From JANNMJ01 sp031397815 (GTDB lineage: Bacteria > Bacteroidota > Bacteroidia > Cytophagales > Hymenobacteraceae): a stretch of DNA of 32,644 bases. The number at the start of each line of letters is the position of its first letter. Within the stretch, counting starts at the first letter, position 1. The notes below the pieces were generated by a model, which was given only the letters and a program-made list of their open reading frames with translations, searched no databases and was not told the DNA's origin. Of the stretch, positions 10,801 through 18,753 are shown one piece after another. The translations under genes and the position numbers were made by a program. Location: contig JANNMJ010000082.1 in assembly GCA_031397815.1 (NCBI GenBank), forward strand, positions 1 through 32,644, given 5' to 3'.

Positions 10801-10882
10801 ACTCATTGTGTGCGTGCTGGACGAACTCCGGGCGCTGCTCGAGTTCCTCGTAGCCCTTCCAGTACTTAATGGTCTCTTGCAT
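7853..10882 (-). CDS. actB: Alternative complex III subunit ActB (molybdopterin-oxidoreductase-like fused to Fe-S subunit)
   Basis: ActB (1009 residues) is the large peripheral subunit. Residues 44-50 give a twin-arginine motif (SRRDFLK), followed by a hydrophobic stretch and LASC, a lipobox-like site at Cys64, consistent with Tat export. Residues about 80-690 resemble a molybdopterin oxidoreductase; in this complex that domain is known to lack the cofactor. Residues about 740-980 form the NrfC-like ferredoxin part with cysteine groups CIGCSACSVAC, CQHCNHAPCETVCP, CVGTKYCANNCP and CSMCVQ with ACAQACP, enough for four iron-sulfur clusters. The fusion matches the usual ActB layout (B1 plus B2). 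The start ATG at 10880-10882 gives a cytosolic leader of about 43 residues before the Tat motif, as in relatives. Confidence 0.95.
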   Translation of the reverse strand: MQETIKYWKGYEELEQRPEFVQHAHNEFPEFLPIAEKNSEGETSRRDFLKLMGFGLTAATLASCEAPVRKAIPWLNKPETVDPTISNFYASTYFTGNEYVSVLVKCRDGRPIKIEGNPMSTISRGGTSARAQASVLSLYDEGRAKGPMAAGKAAKWSEVDAEIGRQLAGAGGKTVALVTGTIISPSTKKAIGEFAARYPNFRHVQYDANSASALVKANGGVVPGYNFANADVVVSIGADFLGSWISPVEYAWHWAQKRKLKRENPSMSRLFQFEPMLSLTGANADIRAAVKPSQLPQVAAALYGAVVGGGSASVNPAADKAIAQAAEELKGARGRAMVVCGTNDLASQTLVAEINRALGAEGTTIGAPSFVRQGDDAAMLNLIQEMGSGRIGAVLIAGCNPAYDHPQAAEFKAGLGQVGLKVSFADRLDETAKLCDFLTPDSHYLESWNDYEPKRGSFSLQQPAISPLFDTRQMPETLLRWAGNRTSYYDYIRANWAGANWDQAVHDGVMEGGESRLMPATMAAPMGAAAAFAAASQNAGGKGPELVIYESVMMGFGGAEANNPWLQEQPDPISKNTWENYLAVSRSMAKKLAVEQGDYVKVSTGNGKSVSLPVLVQPGMEAETVAVALGYGRTDAGKVGNAAGVNAYPLVGTADGALMFAATGVQVVKETGKASVVLAQTQTHHTIMDRLVVQESTLSKYRENREEVTEYEKLATADGPQPPTSVSLWQDYAYQNHHWGMVIDLNSCIGCSACSVACYAENNVAVVGKQEVVNRREMSWLRIDRYYTAVDHEAKDYETMENAADQPQVVFQPMMCQHCNHAPCETVCPVLATTHSTEGLNQMTYNRCVGTKYCANNCPYKVRRFNWFSYTDDERFEVSNQHMRNDLGRMVLNPDVTVRARGVMEKCSMCVQRIQLGKLDAKKEKRRPKDGEIVTACAQACPTEAIVFGDMADPQSRITKVLQEQHRERAFHVLEEINVQPNITYLTKIRNGEVLDPIVKKGKSAKQPA

Positions 10883-10977
10883 CTTGCGTGAGGTAGTCGG
10901 GTCGGTAGTCAGATAGCGATTCGTGGGGCGGCACGCTCAAGTGGCGCAGTCGGCTTCCGCTTATCGCAACTTCCTGA

Positions 10978-12219
10978 TTAGTAGTGGCACTTCGAGCATT
11001 CGGTACCGCCGTTGGACGATACGGTGAACGGCGCGCCTGCATTGTTCTTGTCGTGGAGCTGCACCAGCTTATCGTAGTAGCCGTTGCCTTTGGTGTTCAG
11101 CGGATACTCGCGGTGGCAGTTGATGCACCAGCCCATCGTGAGCGGCGAGTACTGATAAACCACTTCCATCGTCTCGATTGGGCCGTGGCACTGCTGGCAC
11201 TGTACGCCGCCCGCCACTGTGTGCTGCGAGTGGTTGAAGTACGCGAGGTCGGGCAGGTTATGCACCCGCACCCACTCGATTGGCTTGTTCTGCTCAATCG
11301 CCTTGTAAATCTTCTGAATCTGCGCCGACTCCGTTTTGATCTGCGAGTGGCAGTTCATACAGATGTTGGCCGACGGGATGTTCGCCGATTTGCCTTTGTA
11401 CACCGACGTGTGGCAGTAAGCGCAGTTGATCTGATGCTCACCGGCGTGCAGCTTGTGCGAGAACGCAATCGGCTGGGTCGGCTGGTAGCCTTGCTGAATA
11501 CCGATGCCGAGGGCTTCATCGAGCGAGACGTCGATGATGACGACCACGAAAATCAGCGTCACCAAGCCCCGCACGATGCCGGACTTATAGATGCGCTCCC
11601 AGTTCGTTTGCTGGTTGATTTGCTCCACGTCGGCCTCATTGAGGTCGGAGCGGCTGCGGAGCGTCGAGGTGAGGATGTTGCCGATGATAATCAGCGTCAC
11701 CACCAACACGATGAGCACCACCACCAGCGCAATCAGCAGGATGTTGAGGTACTCGCCGGGGCCTTTTTCAGCCGTTTGACTTGTTGGGTCAACCTTTCCC
11801 CCCGGATCGACGATTGCCGTTGCCGGCTTCTCCGACTCCTTCTTAACGTAGGCAATGATCGACGTGATTTCACCGTCCGACAGGGCGAACGACGGCATCT
11901 GCTGCTTGCCGTACTGGTTAAAGATTTTCACCGCATACGCATCACCGGAAGCGATGAGCTTGCTCGAATTCTTAATCCACGGAATCAGCCACGACAATTT
12001 TTGACGCTTGTGGACGTCTTTAAGAGCCGGGCCTACCACAACATCATTGATGGCGTGGCATTGGGCGCAGTTACCCTTGAATATGGCCTCACCGGCCGAA
12101 ATGGTGGCGTCGTCGGTCGGAATACCATCACCCTGTGCTTGCGCATTGAGGCTGAGGAATGCGCAGAAAAGGCCGAGGAAGAGGGTTCGCGCAGCGACGA
12201 ATAGTCGGGCTGGAATCAT
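10978..12219 (-). CDS. actA: Alternative complex III subunit ActA with fused N-terminal cytochrome c domain
   Basis: I choose the ATG at 12217-12219, giving 413 residues with a signal peptide ending near Ala-Gln-Ala-Gln (residues 26-29). Residues about 40-135 are a class I cytochrome c domain (CAQCH at 51-55, likely ligand Met in QQMPSF). Two hydrophobic segments follow (about 157-185 and 215-235). The C-terminal part carries five more CxxCH motifs: CAYCH, CMNCH, CQQCH, CINCH and CSKCH, the last three residues from the end. The pentaheme part is the ActA known from Rhodothermus; the extra N-terminal heme domain makes this a six-heme fusion. As first gene behind a consensus promoter it leads the operon. 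Gap to actB is 95 bp. Confidence 0.95.
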   Translation of the reverse strand: MIPARLFVAARTLFLGLFCAFLSLNAQAQGDGIPTDDATISAGEAIFKGNCAQCHAINDVVVGPALKDVHKRQKLSWLIPWIKNSSKLIASGDAYAVKIFNQYGKQQMPSFALSDGEITSIIAYVKKESEKPATAIVDPGGKVDPTSQTAEKGPGEYLNILLIALVVVLIVLVVTLIIIGNILTSTLRSRSDLNEADVEQINQQTNWERIYKSGIVRGLVTLIFVVVIIDVSLDEALGIGIQQGYQPTQPIAFSHKLHAGEHQINCAYCHTSVYKGKSANIPSANICMNCHSQIKTESAQIQKIYKAIEQNKPIEWVRVHNLPDLAYFNHSQHTVAGGVQCQQCHGPIETMEVVYQYSPLTMGWCINCHREYPLNTKGNGYYDKLVQLHDKNNAGAPFTVSSNGGTECSKCHY

Positions 12220-12265
12220 ACGGACGGGCGTTAGGTAGAGCAAAAATGCACCCTGTAACGGGCGG

Positions 12266-12296
12266 CAAAGGTAGGTCCCGATTCGTTACGACCCAA
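12266..12296 (-). promoter_or_regulatory. Promoter of the act operon (TTG-N20-TACCTTTG)
   Basis: On the minus strand TTG (12294-12296), a 20-nt spacer and TACCTTTG (12266-12273) match the Bacteroidota sigma-A consensus perfectly. Transcription should start near 12260, giving a leader of about 40 nt before the actA ATG at 12219. This also argues against a start at the upstream TTG (12243). Confidence 0.85.
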
Positions 12297-12341
12297 CGCG
12301 TTTTGCACGTTCCACACTGTCAAGTTATCGAAAAAACGTAG

Positions 12342-12358
12342 TTTAGAACCCGTCTAAA
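12342..12358. promoter_or_regulatory. Inverted repeat TTTAGA-N5-TCTAAA between divergent promoters
   Basis: A perfect 6-bp dyad with a 5-bp centre lies about halfway between the act and rpsF promoters. The shape fits a dimeric regulator site, but nothing in the window identifies the regulator, and chance is possible. Confidence 0.3.
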
Positions 12359-12402
12359 ATACTTCCTCACTTCCTAACCTTATAAGAACGATACGGTCGG
12401 GC

Positions 12403-12433
12403 TTGGCTAACCTGCTGAAAAGCCGTACCTTTG
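12403..12433 (+). promoter_or_regulatory. Promoter of rpsF-rpsR-rplI (TTG-N20-TACCTTTG)
   Basis: TTG (12403-12405), a 20-nt spacer and TACCTTTG (12426-12433) match the Bacteroidota consensus, with the same spacing and -7 box as the divergent act promoter. It leaves a leader of about 55 nt before the rpsF ATG at 12494 and rules out earlier start codons. Confidence 0.85.
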
Positions 12434-12493
12434 CGGCCCGTTTGGCTGAAACCGAACGGTTTTTTAATCACTCCAACCCTTAATCCCGCGACA

Positions 12494-12871
12494 ATGCAGG
12501 TTAAGCAGTACGAGACCATCTTCATCCTGACCCCCGTGTTGAGCGAGGCGCAGGTAGCTGAGGTGGCCGAGAAGTTTAAGCAGGTGCTGAAGGAAAACAG
12601 CGCCGACCTCCTCCACGAGGAGTCGATGGGCCTACGTCAGCTGGCGTACCCGATTCAGAAAAAAGGCACCGGCCACTACTTCCTTCTGGAGTACACCGTG
12701 GGCGCCACGAATGCCGTGGACGTGCTGGAGCTGGCTTTCCGCCGGGATGAGCGCGTGCTGCGCTTCCTGACGGTTGCCCTCGACAAGCACGCCATCGTGT
12801 ATAACGGACGCCGCCGGAATGGCGAGTTCAACAAGGTTGCCGCGCCGGCTGGCGAGGTGGCTGAGGCTTAA
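12494..12871 (+). CDS. rpsF: 30S ribosomal protein bS6
   Basis: The 125-residue protein begins MQVKQYETIFILTPVLSEAQ, the typical first strand of bS6, and carries MGLRQLAYPIQKKGTGHYFLLEY and FRRDERVLRFLTVALDKHA, which form the conserved fold. bS6 binds 16S rRNA together with bS18 on the platform of the small subunit. The ATG at 12494 is chosen over an in-frame upstream codon because that codon overlaps the promoter -7 box. The C-terminus ends in an Ala/Glu-rich tail, normal for the phylum. It is first in a three-gene ribosomal operon. Confidence 0.97.
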   Translation: MQVKQYETIFILTPVLSEAQVAEVAEKFKQVLKENSADLLHEESMGLRQLAYPIQKKGTGHYFLLEYTVGATNAVDVLELAFRRDERVLRFLTVALDKHAIVYNGRRRNGEFNKVAAPAGEVAEA

Positions 12872-12892
12872 TCTTTTATCACCGAATCGAGT

Positions 12893-13162
12893 ATGCGCAC
12901 GCCTGAGCGTAACAACCGCAACAACGACCGTAACAAGCAGCAGGACCAACGGAAGAAGTACTGCCGCTTTAAGAAGTCCGGCATTAAGTACATCGACTAC
13001 AAGAACGGCGACTTCCTGATGAAGTTTCTGAACGAGCAAGGTCGGATTCTGCCACGCCGCCTCACCGGCACGAGCCTGAAGTATCAGCGCAAGCTGGCGC
13101 AAGCCGTTGCTCGCGCCCGGCACTTGGCCATCCTGCCGTACGTAGCCGACGCCCTGAAATAG
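12893..13162 (+). CDS. rpsR: 30S ribosomal protein bS18
   Basis: The 89-residue protein has an Asn/Arg-rich, probably disordered N-terminus (about 20 residues, longer than the minimal family) followed by the conserved core KKYCRFKKSGIKYIDYKNGD, the FLNEQGRILPRRLTGTSLKYQ block and the closing RARHLAILPY. bS18 pairs with bS6 in the small-subunit platform, consistent with its position 21 bp after rpsF. The single Cys in YCRF is conserved in many members. The ATG at 12893 is the only reasonable start. Confidence 0.97.
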   Translation: MRTPERNNRNNDRNKQQDQRKKYCRFKKSGIKYIDYKNGDFLMKFLNEQGRILPRRLTGTSLKYQRKLAQAVARARHLAILPYVADALK

Positions 13163-13260
13163 AGTCGTTTCTGGTTTTCGGTGGAGAGTTTTCGGTTCTG
13201 AATCGATTAAAAACCTCTTCCTGAAGAATCAGAAACAGAACCCAGATACTCATTTTCCAA

Positions 13261-13704
13261 ATGCAAGTCATTCTGAAAGAGGACGTTAAACACGTTGGCG
13301 ATAAGAACGATATCGTCACGGTGCGTCCCGGCTACGGCCGTAACTACCTGCTGCCGCAGGGGCTGGCCGTAATGGCTACCGAATCGGCGAAGAAAGTGGT
13401 GGCCGAAAACACCAAGCAAGCAGCGCACAAAGCGGAGAAAATCCGTCTGGACGCCGCAATGCTGGCAGAAAAAATCGGTGACCTCACGCTCGACCTGAAA
13501 GCTAAGTCGGGCGAGAACGGCCGCATCTTCGGTCGCGTGACGAGCCTGCAGCTCGCTGACGCGCTGAAAGCCAAAGGGTTCGATATCGACCGTAAGCGCG
13601 TTGATTTGCCGGAAGGCATCAAGGAGCTGGGCGATTACACCGCTACCCTGAACCTGCACAAAGACGTGAAGCATCCGGTGAAATTCCGGGTGGTGGCCGA
13701 GTAG
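13261..13704 (+). CDS. rplI: 50S ribosomal protein bL9
   Basis: The 147-residue protein opens with MQVILKEDVKHVGDKNDIV and the VRPGYGRNYLLPQGLAV block, the N-terminal RNA-binding domain of bL9. A long connecting helix (residues about 42-75) and the C-terminal domain (GRIFGRVTSLQLADALKAKG onward) follow. bL9 binds 23S rRNA near the base of the L1 stalk. It lies 98 bp after rpsR; the spacer is lower in GC and contains a partly self-complementary stretch, but I cannot assign it a function. The order rpsF-rpsR-rplI is widely conserved. Confidence 0.97.
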   Translation: MQVILKEDVKHVGDKNDIVTVRPGYGRNYLLPQGLAVMATESAKKVVAENTKQAAHKAEKIRLDAAMLAEKIGDLTLDLKAKSGENGRIFGRVTSLQLADALKAKGFDIDRKRVDLPEGIKELGDYTATLNLHKDVKHPVKFRVVAE

Positions 13705-13724
13705 GCTGCTTCTCATTCCGTCGG

Positions 13725-13763
13725 AAACGGCCCGGTTACGCACCCTGCGTGGCCGGGCTGTTT
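13725..13763 (+). terminator. Hairpin after rplI, likely terminator
   Basis: AAACGGCCCGG pairs with CCGGGCTGTTT (11 bp with one G-U pair), and the loop contains a second perfect stem, ACGCA against TGCGT. It starts 20 nt after the rplI stop. The T run is short and broken (TTT-GGCG-TTT), so efficiency is uncertain. Confidence 0.6.
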
Positions 13764-13817
13764 GGCGTTTGAGGGTTTCCCCGGAAGGCGGCAAGCAGCT
13801 ACGTCGAAGTATCGACC

Positions 13818-13825
13818 TACTTTTG
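13818..13825 (+). promoter_or_regulatory. -7 element TACTTTTG before the GSCFA gene
   Basis: TACTTTTG matches TAnnTTTG exactly and lies 61 nt before the chosen ATG at 13887. The -33 TTG is not evident at the usual distance, so this is a partial match. Confidence 0.5.
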
Positions 13826-13886
13826 CGTAACGGCTGCGCTGGGCGAAGAAGGTTCTTCGACCGTGCTGCGCCCCGATTTCCTGCTG

Positions 13887-16610
13887 ATGACCTTTCGGAC
13901 TGAATTAACTGTCGCGCCGGTAGCTGTTCCGCTGCCCACGAGCGCCCGGGTACTCACTATCGGCTCGTGCTTCGCGGCGGTGCTGGCGCAGAAGCTCGCC
14001 GCCACCAAGCTGCCGGTCCTCGAAAACCCGTTTGGGACGGTCCTGAACCCGATTTCGGCGTGTCGGCTGCTGGCCGTGGCGGCGGGGGCCGATGAGTACG
14101 ACCTGACCGAGCGCACCGTTGAGCGCGACGGCCGTTGGTTCTCCTACGATGCGCCGTCGGCGCTGAGCGGGGCCACGTTTGAAGAGCTGCAAACCGTGCT
14201 GGATGCGCACCTGACGGAAGTGCGCGATTTTGTGCGCTCCGCCGATGCGCTGGTGCTCACGATGGGGACGGCGTGGGCGTGGCGCCTCGATGACGAGGTG
14301 GTGGCGAACTGCCACAAGCAGCCCGGCGGGCTGTTTCAGAAGACATTATTGAGCGTTCAGGAAATCGTGACGGCGTTTGCGGAGATGCATTCGTGGCTGT
14401 TGCGCCTGAACCCGAAATTGCGGGTCGTCCTGACGGTCAGCCCGGTACGGCATCCGAAGGAGACGCTGCCGGGGTCGAGTGTGAGTAAATCGACGTTGCG
14501 GCTGGCTTGCCATCACTTGGCGGGTCTGGTGCGGGATGTGACGTATTTCCCGGCGTACGAGCTGCTGCTTGACGATTTGCGCGATTACCGCTTCTTCGCC
14601 GCCGATATGCTGCATCCGTCGGCGTTGGCGGAAGAGTACATTTTCGACAAGTTTGCGGGGGCTTATTTCGATGCGCGTTTCCCGGCGGTTCGGGTGGCGT
14701 GGGCGGAGATTCAGCGGGCGATGGCGCATCGGTCGGCCAATCCAGCGGGTGAAGCGCATCAGCAGTTTTTGCTGACGACGCTGGCGAAACTCGATTCGTT
14801 GGGAGCGGAAGGCGTGGATGTCAGCAGAGAGATTGCTCAGTTGGAAGGCCAGTTATCGCGCCCTCGGCGCGGGCTGGTACCACCGGCACCGGCGGCGTTT
14901 GCTGCTTCTACGGCGCCAAAACCTGAGTCGGCGCCGGTAAATGCGCCTATTGCGGCTGCTGAAAAGGCGCCGGAAAGTGCTCAGGCGCCGCCTTCGGGTG
15001 CGCCGAAACCGGTGAATGGGCCGTCATCGGGTTCAGCGGAAACGTCGCGCTCGATTAAGCCGATTATCAAGATTGAGCTGCGGCCCCTGCCGCCCCGGCC
15101 CGACCGCGACCGTAACAATCCGAACCCGCGCAATCCGCCGCTGCCGCCCCGCCCTGTTCGGCCGGTCGTGAAGGTGGAGCTGCCGGAAGAGGCGCCGAAA
15201 AACGCGGTGAGCAATATGCCGCCGGAAGCAGCCGCTGAGATTGAGAATCAGCTCGGAAGCCGTCAGCCGCTAAGCCCCGAATCGGCGGCAGCAGCGGCGG
15301 GCGGTGCGCTGGATACGCCGGGCACATCTTCCCCAGCGGAAACGACCGGCAAAAAACGCCGCGGCCGACGCGGCGGACGGCGCCACAAACAGCGCTCAGG
15401 CGAGGAAATCGCCACGGAAGCGTCTGATATGGCGGACTTGCCGACAACTGCCGACTTGCTGACGGAGATGGAAGCCGGTAGCCAAGCGGCGGCCGAAACA
15501 GCTATCTCGGCGGAGTTGCCGGTGCAGGAATCCGCGTCGGAAGATGCCGAAATGATGCTGACGCCTGCGGAAGAAGTAGCAGCAGAAAATGCGCTGGCGA
15601 TGGACGCGGCGGAAGCGGAATCGAACAATCGGCCGTTGGCGGCGCCTTCTTCCTCGTCGTCGCGGCGGTCGGGGCGCGGCTCCCGTGGGCGGGGTGGTAA
15701 GAAGCTGACGCTGCAAAAGGTGAAGCCTGAAGGCAAGCCGGTTAGCGGGACAGTTGCGCCGGAAACGGGTGCTTCTGGTCCTCCCCCACCGGTGGCGGCG
15801 CCTCCGCAGAATCGGCCTGACCGTCAGCGGCAAAACCAGCGTCCGGCGCCTGAGCCGAAGTCGGTGAGTGCGGATGTGACGCCTGTTGCGCCCCCTGCTC
15901 CCACTCCGGCTGCTGCGCCGCCGGTGGCAGTTCCAACGGCGCCCGCGCCCGTCGGGAAGCCCGCGAAGCAGCAATCGATGAATGCCCGCACGCCGGGACG
16001 CTCCAGCGGTAAAGGGCCGGTGGCAACGCCCGTGGAGCGCGCTGCGGCCGCTCGGGCTACGAAAAAGGCTGGAGTTGGTGCGTTGTTGGCGGCGCTGGGT
16101 GGCGGAGTGGCCGTGCCGGTTCCGGTTCCAGCGGCTCCCGCGCCGGTGGCTACTCCGGCGCCCGATCCGGTGGCGGCGGCACCCGTCGTTTCGGCGCCAG
16201 CACCAGCGGCTCCCGTTGCTTCGACAGATGCAAATGAGATAAAAGGGAAATCGACCCCAAAAACCGCTTCTAAAGCAGCGCCAAAGCGCGCGGCTAAAGC
16301 GCCAGCAGTAACGCTGGCAGCGGCAGCCACGCCACCGGCGGCTCCTGTGGTCGCACCCGTTTCGGCGCCTCCGACGCCTCCGGCCGTAGCCGAAGCTGCT
16401 CCGCCGAAAGCAAAGCCCACACGCCAACCGGCCGTGAGTAAGGCGGCGCCCAAAGCTCCGGCTAAAGCGGATCCGAAACCGAAGGCGAGGGCGAAGGCGA
16501 AACCAACGTCTGAATCAGTGGCCGAATCAGTACCCGAACCCGTCGCGAAGCCGGTTGCGAAGCCGGTTGCGAAACGACCGACCAAACCCCGAACCCCTAA
16601 AACCAAGTAA
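13887..16610 (+). CDS. GSCFA-domain protein with very long disordered C-terminal tail
   Basis: The ATG at 13887 gives 907 residues and the usual family start (MTFRTELTV). An upstream in-frame GTG at 13863 would add eight. Residues 1 to about 300 form the GSCFA domain, named for its motif, here IGSCFA at 25-30; ENPFGTVLNPIS, a TMGTAWAW block, TVSPVRHPKETLP and DMLHPSALAEEYIF follow. The domain resembles SGNH/GDSL hydrolases, with Ser27 as possible nucleophile and an Asp/His pair in DMLHPS, but its substrate is unknown. The remaining 600 residues are Ala/Pro-rich and include basic clusters (KKRRGRRGGRRHKQR; RRSGRGSRGRGGKK) and Lys/Pro/Ala repeats at the end (PVAKPVAK). Such a tail is far beyond the family's usual 300-350 residues. 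It is followed by a strong terminator. Confidence 0.85.
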   Translation: MTFRTELTVAPVAVPLPTSARVLTIGSCFAAVLAQKLAATKLPVLENPFGTVLNPISACRLLAVAAGADEYDLTERTVERDGRWFSYDAPSALSGATFEELQTVLDAHLTEVRDFVRSADALVLTMGTAWAWRLDDEVVANCHKQPGGLFQKTLLSVQEIVTAFAEMHSWLLRLNPKLRVVLTVSPVRHPKETLPGSSVSKSTLRLACHHLAGLVRDVTYFPAYELLLDDLRDYRFFAADMLHPSALAEEYIFDKFAGAYFDARFPAVRVAWAEIQRAMAHRSANPAGEAHQQFLLTTLAKLDSLGAEGVDVSREIAQLEGQLSRPRRGLVPPAPAAFAASTAPKPESAPVNAPIAAAEKAPESAQAPPSGAPKPVNGPSSGSAETSRSIKPIIKIELRPLPPRPDRDRNNPNPRNPPLPPRPVRPVVKVELPEEAPKNAVSNMPPEAAAEIENQLGSRQPLSPESAAAAAGGALDTPGTSSPAETTGKKRRGRRGGRRHKQRSGEEIATEASDMADLPTTADLLTEMEAGSQAAAETAISAELPVQESASEDAEMMLTPAEEVAAENALAMDAAEAESNNRPLAAPSSSSSRRSGRGSRGRGGKKLTLQKVKPEGKPVSGTVAPETGASGPPPPVAAPPQNRPDRQRQNQRPAPEPKSVSADVTPVAPPAPTPAAAPPVAVPTAPAPVGKPAKQQSMNARTPGRSSGKGPVATPVERAAAARATKKAGVGALLAALGGGVAVPVPVPAAPAPVATPAPDPVAAAPVVSAPAPAAPVASTDANEIKGKSTPKTASKAAPKRAAKAPAVTLAAAATPPAAPVVAPVSAPPTPPAVAEAAPPKAKPTRQPAVSKAAPKAPAKADPKPKARAKAKPTSESVAESVPEPVAKPVAKPVAKRPTKPRTPKTK

Positions 16611-16614
16611 AGGG

Positions 16615-16648
16615 ACGCGACTTACCTGCCCGGTAAGTCGCGTTTTTT
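16615..16648 (+). terminator. Rho-independent terminator after the GSCFA gene
   Basis: A perfect 12-bp stem (ACGCGACTTACC with its complement) closes a 5-nt loop and runs into TTTTTT. It begins 5 nt after the stop codon. Confidence 0.93.
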
Positions 16649-16695
16649 GTTTCTAGCCGTCACTTCCCGCCGAATCTCCCCCCCCTCTTCCGCTG

Positions 16696-18753
16696 ATGAC
16701 CCCGAACCGCCTCGCCACCGAATCAAGCCCGTATCTGCTGCAACACGCGTTAAATCCGGTCGATTGGTATCCGTGGGGTGAGGAAGCGTTGGCGCGTGCC
16801 CGCGACGAGCAAAAGCCGATTTTGGTGAGTATCGGGTACGCCGCGTGCCATTGGTGCCACGTTATGGAGCACGAATCGTTTGAGAATCAAGCCGTGGCGA
16901 CGGTGATGAACGAACATTTCGTGTGCATCAAGGTGGACCGCGAGGAGCGCCCCGACGTCGATGCCATTTACATGGATGCCGTGCAGGCGATGGGGGTTCG
17001 GGGCGGCTGGCCGCTCAACGTTTTCCTGACGCCCGACGCCCGGCCGTTTTATGGCCTCACGTACGCGCCGGCGCCGTCGTGGACGAATCTGCTGCATTCG
17101 GTGGAGAAGGCGTGGCGCGAGAACCGCCCGCAGCTCGAAGAATCAGCGGCGCAGTTTACGCAGACGCTCAACGCCGATGAGCTGCGGAAATATGGTCTTC
17201 AAGCCGATCCGGTGGGCGGAGCCCTCGACGGAGCGGCGCTCAATCAGGCATTTTTCACGTTTCAGCAGGGCTTCGACCGCGCCCGCGGCGGGATGGACCG
17301 CGCGCCGAAGTTTCCGATGCCCGCGCACTACACGTGGCTCCTGCGCTACCACGCGCGCACCGGCGCCACGCTCGCGCTGGACCACACGCTGCTCACGCTC
17401 CGCGAGATGGCGCGCGGGGGGCTGTACGATCAGGTGGGCGGCGGCTGGGCGCGGTATTCGGTGGATGCCGATTGGTTGGTGCCGCACTTCGAGAAGATGC
17501 TCTACGACAACGGTCAGCTTCTGACGGCTTACGCTGAGGCGTATCAAGTCAGTCAGGATGAGGAGCTGCGCGAGGCGGGTTTGCGCACGATTGACTGGCT
17601 GAAACGCGAGATGTTGGCGCCCAACGGCGGCCTGTACGCGTCGCTCGACGCTGATTCGGAAGGCGTTGAGGGGAAATTTTACGTCTGGACGACCGATGAG
17701 CTGAGCGCCGTTTTCCCCGATGCTACCGAGCGCGGTCTGGTGGCGGCGTATTACCGCCTGACGGAAGCGGGCAATTGGGAGCACGGCGTCAATATTCCGC
17801 ACCGGCGCGGCACCGATGCGCAGTTCGCCGCCAAGCATCACCTCACGCCCGCCGACCTCGCGCAGCGCGCCGAAAACTGGCGCACCGCTCTGCTGAATGC
17901 CCGCGAGCCGCGCCCGCACCCCGGCCTCGACGATAAGCTCCTCACTGGCTGGAACGGGCTGACGCTGCGCGGCCTCTGCGATGCCTACCGCGCATTTGAT
18001 GCGCCGGACGCGCTGGCGCTGGCCCAGCGGGTGGGGCAGTTTCTAGTGAATTCCCTCACCGAAACGGCGGATGGACGGCGACTGCGCCGCAACCTCAAGC
18101 CGGGCGGCGCGGCCCAACCGGGTTTTCTGGAAGATTACGCCGCCGTCGCGCACGGGCTGGCGAGTCTGTACGAATGCACGTTCGAGCCACAATGGCTCCG
18201 CGCCGCCGACGAGCTGCTCGCCTACGCCCTCATTCATTTCGCCGACCCTTCCACTCCCGAAGGCCTTCTCTTTTACACCGACGACACCACCGCCGAGCCG
18301 CTCATTGCGCGCAAGAAAGAGCTGTTCGACAACGTAATTCCCGCATCTAACTCACTGCTGGCGCGCACGTTGCGACAGGTCGGGCTGCTGCAAGGCAACC
18401 GCGCTTATGTAGATCGCGCCCGTACGCTCCTCGCGGCGGTTCGGCCGCTTGTGGAGAAGGAGCCGGGCTTTCTGGGGAGCTGGGCGGCGCTTTACGAGGA
18501 GCTGCTGACGCCGGGGGCGGAAATCGTCATCATCGGGCCGGATGCCGACGCGTTTCGGCACGAGCTGAGCCGCCATTTCTTGCCGGGAACGGTCATCGCC
18601 GGTGCCACCGCTGCCACCGATGAGCTGCCGGTACTCGTCGGAAAACCTACTTTCGACGGCCTCACCACGGTGTACGTTTGCTTCGAGGGCGCGTGTCAGC
18701 AGCCGGTGTTCAGCGTGGCCGAGGCGCTGCGGGAAATTCAGGGCGGGCGCTGA
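16696..18753 (+). CDS. Thioredoxin-like DUF255 (YyaL/SSP411 family) protein
   Basis: The 685-residue protein starts with the family signature SPYLLQHALNPVDWYPWGEE (residues 11-30). The thioredoxin-like active site CHWCHVM is at 51-57, followed by EHESFENQ, KVDREERPDVDAIYM and GGWPLNVFLTPDARPFYG. This DUF255 domain ends near residue 165. The rest is an all-helical barrel of the type found in N-acylglucosamine 2-epimerases and glycosidases (for example FPMPAHYTWLLRYH, DQVGGGWARYSVD, PHFEKMLYDNGQL). The usual GGTYFPP motif is altered to GLTYAP. No signal peptide is seen, so it is cytoplasmic. The biochemical role of this family is not established. No -7 element is obvious in the short upstream gap. 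Confidence 0.92.
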   Translation: MTPNRLATESSPYLLQHALNPVDWYPWGEEALARARDEQKPILVSIGYAACHWCHVMEHESFENQAVATVMNEHFVCIKVDREERPDVDAIYMDAVQAMGVRGGWPLNVFLTPDARPFYGLTYAPAPSWTNLLHSVEKAWRENRPQLEESAAQFTQTLNADELRKYGLQADPVGGALDGAALNQAFFTFQQGFDRARGGMDRAPKFPMPAHYTWLLRYHARTGATLALDHTLLTLREMARGGLYDQVGGGWARYSVDADWLVPHFEKMLYDNGQLLTAYAEAYQVSQDEELREAGLRTIDWLKREMLAPNGGLYASLDADSEGVEGKFYVWTTDELSAVFPDATERGLVAAYYRLTEAGNWEHGVNIPHRRGTDAQFAAKHHLTPADLAQRAENWRTALLNAREPRPHPGLDDKLLTGWNGLTLRGLCDAYRAFDAPDALALAQRVGQFLVNSLTETADGRRLRRNLKPGGAAQPGFLEDYAAVAHGLASLYECTFEPQWLRAADELLAYALIHFADPSTPEGLLFYTDDTTAEPLIARKKELFDNVIPASNSLLARTLRQVGLLQGNRAYVDRARTLLAAVRPLVEKEPGFLGSWAALYEELLTPGAEIVIIGPDADAFRHELSRHFLPGTVIAGATAATDELPVLVGKPTFDGLTTVYVCFEGACQQPVFSVAEALREIQGGR

